DNA of 64,000 bases from assembly GCA_035566895.1 (NCBI GenBank), contig DATMQA010000007.1, forward strand, positions 1-64,000, given 5' to 3'. The notes under the pieces are model-generated. The model did not search any database. It was not told the origin of the DNA and was given only the letters and a program-made list of their open reading frames with translations. Positions 58,655 through 64,000 of this stretch are shown piece after piece (positions within the stretch are counted from its first letter, which is position 1; the number at the start of each line of letters is the position of its first letter). Source of the DNA: DATMQA01 sp035566895. GTDB lineage: Bacteria > Verrucomicrobiota > Verrucomicrobiia > Limisphaerales > UBA8199. The position numbers were made by a program, and so were the translations under genes.

Positions 58655-59515
58655 TCACTTAGTCTTGGGCTTGGGGGGCTTGGGGGGCGGCGGTTTGCGA
58701 ATCTCGGCATCGAACGTGCCGGCGACGAAACTCTTGGACTCGTCCGGCAGGGCGATAAACAGCTTGCCGGTGATGCGGCCATTCGCCGCGGGGCCAAAGG
58801 CTATCTTTAGGGCGTAGCCGTTGGGGATGTTTTGATTAACACCTTTGTTCCGGTCGTCGGTCCAATGCAAGGTGACTTTCGGCAAAGGCGGCACGCGCTC
58901 CGGGGTTACCTCGAGAGTTTTGCCGCTCAATTCCTCTCCCAGCTTGGCGAAGAAAACAATGTTGATGCGCAAATCCTGCGAAGTTCGGCCCTGGCGCAGC
59001 CCAAGGTTCCCACCCTGCAACGAGGCTCGCTCACAAAGAAACCCGCCGCCGTGAATGCTGCCGGCAGCGACCTCATCCGGCACGATGGCATTGGTCAGGT
59101 CCAGGGTCCAACTCGTGTTGGTTGGAACCGGATGCGTTACCAGAGGCACCGCCGGCTTGGCGGCCAGATCATTCGTCACCTGTGTTGTGGACTTGGCCGG
59201 ACCGAAAAGTTTGCCGCGCAACAGGAAAACCGCTCCGCCCACACCCAATAAGCAAACCACCAGCAGAACGGCGGGAACAATCGAATGTCGGCGGGGGGTG
59301 AGAACCCCCGAATCGAACAGCGTTGCCGTTGGCAATGGCCGGGGTTTATCGGCCTGCGCAGCCGAAAGGATAAACTTCGAGTCACCGTCGGTGGGCGCCT
59401 GGGGGACGATGATTTTGCGGAAGCAGGTGGGGCATTCCAATTTGGTCCCGCTCGCGCTGGCGGCAGCGGTGATGTGCTGCCCGCAGTTCGGACACGCAAA
59501 TTTGAATTCGCCCAT
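58655..59515 (-). CDS. Zinc-ribbon plus single transmembrane protein
   Basis: 286 residues from ATG 59515. N-terminal zinc ribbon FACPNCGQHI...LECPTCFRKI (CxxC twice, 18 residues apart). One membrane segment (VPAVLLVVCLLGVGGAVFLL) at about 95-115, then a beta-rich outer part (DEVAAGSIHGGGFLCERASL) and a Lys/Pro tail (PPPKPPKPKTK). It may be a signalling or assembly protein; similar ribbon-TM proteins are common in this phylum but uncharacterised. Confidence 0.65.
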   Translation of the reverse strand: MGEFKFACPNCGQHITAAASASGTKLECPTCFRKIIVPQAPTDGDSKFILSAAQADKPRPLPTATLFDSGVLTPRRHSIVPAVLLVVCLLGVGGAVFLLRGKLFGPAKSTTQVTNDLAAKPAVPLVTHPVPTNTSWTLDLTNAIVPDEVAAGSIHGGGFLCERASLQGGNLGLRQGRTSQDLRINIVFFAKLGEELSGKTLEVTPERVPPLPKVTLHWTDDRNKGVNQNIPNGYALKIAFGPAANGRITGKLFIALPDESKSFVAGTFDAEIRKPPPPKPPKPKTK

Positions 59516-59648
59516 CGGTTTGGCAAACCATTCCACAGCTAGAGCGGGAGGACAATGATTTTTTGCTCGTCATTGCTGCTCGATATGGAATTGTAATCGT
59601 GGTCGCAATTCGCTGGCGATTACGATTAAGATCACAACCAGGATTACG

Positions 59649-61052
59649 ATGAGCAAAAAGACCTTGTCTGTTTCGCGCAGCGGACGCTTTGCCGGCGCTC
59701 CGGCGGCGGATGTAGCGCAGTTCACTGAATCCGTCTCCTTCGATTGGCGGCTCTGGCGCCACGACCTGGCCGGTTCAATGGCCCATGCGCGGATGCTCCA
59801 GAAGGCGGGCCTGCTCACGCGCGCCGAATGCCGCGCCATCCTTAAAGGGCTGGAGGGCATCTCGAGGGACATTCAAGCCGGAAAGCTTCGATGGAAGCCG
59901 GAACTCGAGGACGTGCACATGAACATCGAGGCCGAGCTGACCCGCCGTGTGCCCGCCGGCGCGAAGCTCCACACGGGACGCTCGCGCAACGACCAGGTGG
60001 CGCTGGATCTGCGGCTGTGGCTGCGCGCCGAGATTTCGGAGTTTCTGGAAGAGATTCGAGCTCTCCAAAACGCGCTGGTCGCCTTGGGCCTGCGCGAGAG
60101 CGAAGTCCTCATCCCTGGCTATACGCATCTTCAGCGGGCGCAGCCGGTTTATCTGGCACACCACCTCCTCGCGTATGTCGAGATGCTGGCCCGGGATGGC
60201 GAGCGGCTGCAACAGGCCAGCGCCCGCACCAACGTGTGCCCGCTCGGCGCCGGCGCCCTGGCCGGCTCGACGCTGCCGCTTGATCGCGAGTCGGTCGCCC
60301 GCTCGCTCGATTTCATTGATCCAAAAGGGCGGGTCCAGGTGGCGCAGAATTCGATGGACGCGGTCAGCGACCGTGATTTCGTCGTCGAGTTTTGCAGCCA
60401 CGCCGCTCTGTTAGCGGTGCATCTCTCCCGGCTGGCCGAAGACCTGGTGCTGTGGTCCAGCAGCGAGTTCAACTTCATAAAAATCGACGATGCCTACACG
60501 ACGGGGTCCTCGCTCATGCCGCAAAAGAAGAACCCGGATGTCGCCGAACTGGCGCGCGGCAAAAGCGCCCGCGTCATTGGCAATTTGGTCGCGTTGCTGA
60601 CGCTGCTGAAGGGATTGCCGATGACTTACAATCGCGATTTACAGGAGGACAAGGAGCGGTTGTTCGATACGGCCGATACAGTGCGGGCGACCGTTCGCAT
60701 CTGCACGGCAATGTTGCAGCACACCCGTGCCAATCGCGACGCCTGCCTGGCCGCCGCCCGGGACCCCGCGCTGTTGGCGACAGACCTGGCCGATTACCTG
60801 GTGCGCAAAGGCGTGCCCTTCCGCCAGGCGCACCACTCCGTCGGCTCACTGGTCGCGCTGGCGGAGCGGTTGGGCAAACGATTGAATCAACTCACGCTGC
60901 GCGAATTTCAGTCGGTCGAAAAGAAGTTCGCTGCCGATGCCTTGCAAATCTTCGACCTGAAGAAAGCGATGGCTCGGCGAAAGCTAACCGGCGCTCCCGG
61001 AACCGCGGAGGTCAAAAAGCAATTGGCTCGGTGGAAGAAGATTCTGCGGTGA
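59649..61052 (+). CDS. argH: Argininosuccinate lyase
   Basis: Splits argininosuccinate into arginine and fumarate, the last step of arginine synthesis. 467 residues, normal length. Signature motif SSLMPQKKNPDVAELARGK, plus TGRSRNDQVALDLRL and GYTHLQRAQP. The ATG at 59649 follows a spacer of word repeats (GATTACGATTAAGATC). No argG is in the window. Its 3' end overlaps the convergent rsmD gene by 41 nt. Confidence 0.97.
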   Translation: MSKKTLSVSRSGRFAGAPAADVAQFTESVSFDWRLWRHDLAGSMAHARMLQKAGLLTRAECRAILKGLEGISRDIQAGKLRWKPELEDVHMNIEAELTRRVPAGAKLHTGRSRNDQVALDLRLWLRAEISEFLEEIRALQNALVALGLRESEVLIPGYTHLQRAQPVYLAHHLLAYVEMLARDGERLQQASARTNVCPLGAGALAGSTLPLDRESVARSLDFIDPKGRVQVAQNSMDAVSDRDFVVEFCSHAALLAVHLSRLAEDLVLWSSSEFNFIKIDDAYTTGSSLMPQKKNPDVAELARGKSARVIGNLVALLTLLKGLPMTYNRDLQEDKERLFDTADTVRATVRICTAMLQHTRANRDACLAAARDPALLATDLADYLVRKGVPFRQAHHSVGSLVALAERLGKRLNQLTLREFQSVEKKFAADALQIFDLKKAMARRKLTGAPGTAEVKKQLARWKKILR

Positions 61053-61632
61053 TGGAGACGGCCGCATTCAAGAAGCGCATCATGCTGTCGCCGTGTTTGA
61101 GAACTTTCTGTTCCCGCCACCACGCCGGAATGCTTAGTGTATCGCGTTTGGTGTGGCCCAGCACCAACAATCCGCCGGAGGTCAGCAACCGGGGAAGCCG
61201 CGAATCGTCGAGCACTTGTTGGGCGAACGAGGTCGAGCGGCGCCCGATGTTCTTTTCCCCGTAGGGCGGGTCGGCCAAAATCAAATCAAACTGGGCCGCG
61301 GCCGCCGCAAGCTGAGCGATGGCCACAAAAGCGTCCTGCACCCGCACCTGCAACAACGCCGGCGGAAACCCTGCCACTTGGAAATTCTCGCGCAGAATTT
61401 CGGCGTGGCGATTTGATTTCTCGACGCAAACCGCCGAGACCGCACCGCGGCTTAGACCTTCCAGGCTCAGCGCTCCCGTGCCGGCAAACAATTCCAGCAC
61501 GCGCGCTCCCGCCACCCGCGCACCCAGGCTGTTGAAAACCGCCTGCTTCACAAGGTCCGGCGTAGGGCGCACCTCGAGACCCTTCGGCACTTTCAAAATT
61601 CGCCGAGCCGCTTTTCCACCGGTGATGCGCAT
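61012..61632 (-). CDS. rsmD: 16S rRNA (guanine966-N2)-methyltransferase
   Basis: 206 residues. RsmD modifies guanine 966 of 16S rRNA. MRITGGKAARRILKVPKGLEVRPT is the standard start; LELFAGTGALSLEGLSRGA is the SAM-binding motif and LILADPPYGEK the catalytic DPPY. The ATG at 61632 is clear. The extra 20 C-terminal residues lie in the overlap with argH. Confidence 0.94.
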   Translation of the reverse strand: MRITGGKAARRILKVPKGLEVRPTPDLVKQAVFNSLGARVAGARVLELFAGTGALSLEGLSRGAVSAVCVEKSNRHAEILRENFQVAGFPPALLQVRVQDAFVAIAQLAAAAAQFDLILADPPYGEKNIGRRSTSFAQQVLDDSRLPRLLTSGGLLVLGHTKRDTLSIPAWWREQKVLKHGDSMMRFLNAAVSITAESSSTEPIAF

Positions 61633-61643
61633 AGCATTATCTT

Positions 61644-61711
61644 GTTACAAGGTTACTAGGTTACATTGTCATAGTGGTACTTGTCCCTATGTAACCATGT
61701 AACGTTGTAAC
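61644..61711. repeat. Inverted GTTACAAGGTTAC word repeat before rsmD
   Basis: 23-nt arms at 61644-61666 (GTTACAAGGTTAC, TAGGTTACAT) and 61689-61711 pair at 20 of 23 positions with a 22-nt loop. It lies just upstream of rsmD, so it may influence its transcription or be a repeat unit. Confidence 0.65.
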
Positions 61712-61734
61712 TTTGTAACCATGGAACCTGTATT

Positions 61735-63915
61735 TCAAAAACTCACGCGCAACTCGCGTGGACTTGCCTCATTGGCGAAACGGAGCAGAAGCAAATGGTC
61801 GGCGGCGGAGTAGTCGGGATTGTCCAACGGCCGGCCGGCCAGGGTCACCGAGCGCGGAACTCGGGTCGCACGAATCAAAACGACTGCCGGCGTGTCGGCT
61901 ACCCCTTCGACCATCATCGAGAGCGCCTGTGATTCGCTCTTGAGCGGCAGAGCTTTGCAGGCTGAGACCAACACGCGCGGGCGGGTGTCACGGGCCTGCT
62001 CCAAATCGAGCAGAAAACAACGCGTGCCGGGCATGAGCGTCACGTTGGTGCGGACCTGCAAGTCGGCGTCGAACAAATTGACGAAATTTCCTTGCAGCAC
62101 CTTCGCCGCGCCGGGAACCGATTCCTCCAGGCCGGCCGCCAGCAGATACGGTCCGCGCCGCAGCAGCAGGTAGTTGGTCTCGCGCCAGTTCAGGTGCGTT
62201 GCGACCGCCGCTTCTTTAGCAGTTCCAAGCAAGCGCAGGTCGCCTTCCGGACTGGTGGCCAATCGGGCCGGGTTCTCCCGCAACCAAACGACAAACCCTT
62301 TTCCAACCTTCATCGGTTTTCCATCCGCGGCGAAGCTCTTTTCATTGAGCCCGAGCTGCTCGAACAGATGCTCGCGCGGGGTGGCGTAGTGGTGTCCGCC
62401 GCTGTTCCACCATTCCTGGACACGATTGCAAGCATCGGAATCATCATCCACGACGACCAACGCGCCGCCGCGTTTGACCCAATCGGCCAGCGGCGCGTGC
62501 ACCTCGGCGCTCAGCGGTTTCATCCCCTGATAGGTGAGCAGCAGCAGGTGAAACGGCTCGAGATAACGAGGAACAGTCAGGTTCTCGAGTTGGACCGGGG
62601 TGACCGGCATGCCCCGTTTGAGCAACGGCAAGGCCAGGCCATAAATGTGGCTGAGATGCAGATCGCTCGAAGCCGGCTCGCCCCGCTCGAACATCAATGA
62701 ATCGCTCACCAACACGCCCAGGCCGCTGGTGCCGCAGTCCCATTGGACGCGTGGCTGGTTCATATCGTTGAGCGCGTTCATGACGGTTTGCAATTCGGTG
62801 GCGTAGGCAGGCGGAATGGATTGGCGGGCTCCAGGCTCGGCCCGGCGCGGGTATCGGCCCCGAAAAATGCGCTCCGGCCACGGGGCGACTTCATAACGCC
62901 AGACCTCCGGTTGCAGCAGCGAGGCCACCAGGGTGGATTCCCAGTTGCGGCGGTAGTCGGCCCAATCATGGTTGGGATTGTCTTCGATCGGGTCGTTCAG
63001 ATACCAGACCTGGCGGCCCGTGGAGCGGACCAGGTTCTGCATCGCGCCATATTCGAGGAAAGCCGTTTCGAAGGTGCGCTCGCGAAGCTGCCCCCGATAC
63101 AGGTTGGGCGTGCGCGCGGTCCCAGTCCAGACCTGCGCAATGTAACCGTCGCATCCCTCCAGCCGCGCCAGGCTCGATTCCGGGCTGACGATGTGCCACT
63201 GGGCGTAGTTAATCAGGCTGTGGGTCGGGACGTAACAGCGGACATGGCGGCCCGTGCGGCGGTTGAAATCTTGCACGTAATCAAACACCTGCTGTAGAGC
63301 GCGGCGGTAGAGGAAGTATTTGAGCTTCGAAGCGCGCCACTGCGCATCCACCGAGCTGTGCGGCGGCTGCCACTCGCTGCCGTAATAATTCCGCCATTCG
63401 CGTTTGAAAGCGGCCTCGTAACCGTCCTGGACCCAGAACTCGGGTTCCTCGAGGTGAACCGCTTCGGCGCCGGCCTCCAGCGCCTGCTGGATGCCCACGC
63501 ACAGGAATTTTCCATAATTGGTGCCGGGGCACATGTAGAAGACGTCCGAACTCTCGCCATGGCGGTGCGGGTTGCCGTTGCGCTCGGTCTGGATTTCGTC
63601 CTCGTGATTGACCCCATCAAACCGGCCATAGAGATAATCCTGGTATTGTCCCCAGGCGACGCCCGTCATAACGTGGACCCTATAGCCATGGTCGCGCCAA
63701 GAGTTGATGCGGTCCGGGAGTTTGGGGCCAATGCCGTAAGCGATGGCGACATCCGAGCGCAGGTTGGCCCGGCCACTCCACGGCTGGCTGGTTTGGAAGC
63801 ACGTGCGCTCGAGGGCCTGCTGCGGGTCGGCCGGCAATGCCAGAGGCGACTCGGCGGCCAAAGTTGGAAAGGCGGCGAACAGGACCCAGGGTAGAATGCG
63901 CAACGAGCAAAGCAT
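61735..63915 (-). CDS. Large secreted glycosidase-like protein with GATase-like domain
   Basis: 726 residues from ATG 63915 (MLCSLRILPWVLFAAFPTLA is the signal peptide). The first 400 residues read as a barrel: NSWRDHGYRVHVMTGVAWGQ, AGAEAVHLEEPEFWVQDGYE with Glu-Glu at a strand end, and YVPTHSLINYAQWHIVSP. From about 420 a GATase-like domain follows (LLLTYQGMKPLSAEVHAPLA, GGALVVVDDDSD), as in GH42-like proteins. The C-terminus is beta-rich. Family and substrate not recognised; it looks like a polysaccharide- or glycoside-processing protein. Confidence 0.7.
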   Translation of the reverse strand: MLCSLRILPWVLFAAFPTLAAESPLALPADPQQALERTCFQTSQPWSGRANLRSDVAIAYGIGPKLPDRINSWRDHGYRVHVMTGVAWGQYQDYLYGRFDGVNHEDEIQTERNGNPHRHGESSDVFYMCPGTNYGKFLCVGIQQALEAGAEAVHLEEPEFWVQDGYEAAFKREWRNYYGSEWQPPHSSVDAQWRASKLKYFLYRRALQQVFDYVQDFNRRTGRHVRCYVPTHSLINYAQWHIVSPESSLARLEGCDGYIAQVWTGTARTPNLYRGQLRERTFETAFLEYGAMQNLVRSTGRQVWYLNDPIEDNPNHDWADYRRNWESTLVASLLQPEVWRYEVAPWPERIFRGRYPRRAEPGARQSIPPAYATELQTVMNALNDMNQPRVQWDCGTSGLGVLVSDSLMFERGEPASSDLHLSHIYGLALPLLKRGMPVTPVQLENLTVPRYLEPFHLLLLTYQGMKPLSAEVHAPLADWVKRGGALVVVDDDSDACNRVQEWWNSGGHHYATPREHLFEQLGLNEKSFAADGKPMKVGKGFVVWLRENPARLATSPEGDLRLLGTAKEAAVATHLNWRETNYLLLRRGPYLLAAGLEESVPGAAKVLQGNFVNLFDADLQVRTNVTLMPGTRCFLLDLEQARDTRPRVLVSACKALPLKSESQALSMMVEGVADTPAVVLIRATRVPRSVTLAGRPLDNPDYSAADHLLLLRFANEASPRELRVSF

Positions 63916-64000
63916 GGGAATTGGATGGCCCAAAGGGAGAACGCATTCAAGCATTCATTCAACAGCCCTGTTGACGCTCTTGGTTCAACCTGCGACGTTT

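Noticed and set aside
1..64000. tRNA or rRNA genes
   Set aside because: No cloverleaf-forming stretch or conserved rRNA sequence was noticed; a covariance search would be needed to exclude them fully.

Overview
The window looks like a chromosomal piece of a Verrucomicrobiota bacterium, most likely of the Limisphaerales/Pedosphaera type. That is inferred from gene content: a DUF1592-type cytochrome c gene next to a DUF1552 gene, many secreted beta/alpha-barrel and beta-propeller proteins, GC-rich codon use, few Shine-Dalgarno sites, and spacers full of short word-like repeats. No rRNA, tRNA, CRISPR array, prophage or intact transposase gene was seen.

Layout. 0-10 kb: cytochrome c/DUF1552 pair, a lipoprotein, a secreted glycosidase-like protein and a secreted subtilase. 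10-22 kb: pyruvate kinase, a large secreted protein, SppA, a beta-propeller protein, GTP-type PEP carboxykinase and a NhaR-like regulator. 22-29 kb: IleS, a lactonase-like propeller and a GH42-like protein. 28.8-36.8 kb: a heavy-metal efflux operon (TRASH-domain protein, Cys-rich peptide, TolC-like, CusB-like with extra metal-binding modules, CusA-like). 37-41 kb: a PqaA-like protein and a sigma/anti-sigma/STN-like cluster. 41.4-46.6 kb: a candidate nuclease, a BsuBI/PstI-type methylase and truncated endonuclease, then 1.6 kb of nested repeats. 46.6-64 kb: SWIM-SNF2 helicase, a DUF455/ATP-grasp fusion, UbiD, PPK2, TPR and secreted proteins, ArgH, RsmD and a large secreted barrel protein.

The most interesting signals are non-coding. 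(1) A 147-nt cassette occurs three times (4134, 5279, 12456) with no length change. Each copy has an 18-nt dyad, a promoter with a fixed 17-nt spacer, and a transcript of about 95 nt ending in an intrinsic terminator. This looks like an undescribed small-RNA family. (2) The endonuclease of the restriction system loses its catalytic half exactly where a 42-nt repeat array begins. The array is organised in two blocks of about 340 nt, each carrying a G7/TATATGCATATA/polypyrimidine element. (3) A 129-nt MITE-like element at 10079 sits inside one of two sister spacers flanking the subtilase gene; the other sister shows the empty site. (4) A palindromic spacer repeat is inserted in frame in cusA, and another repeat supplies part of the TolC-like signal peptide. 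All functional calls come from reading motifs; no database search was run.
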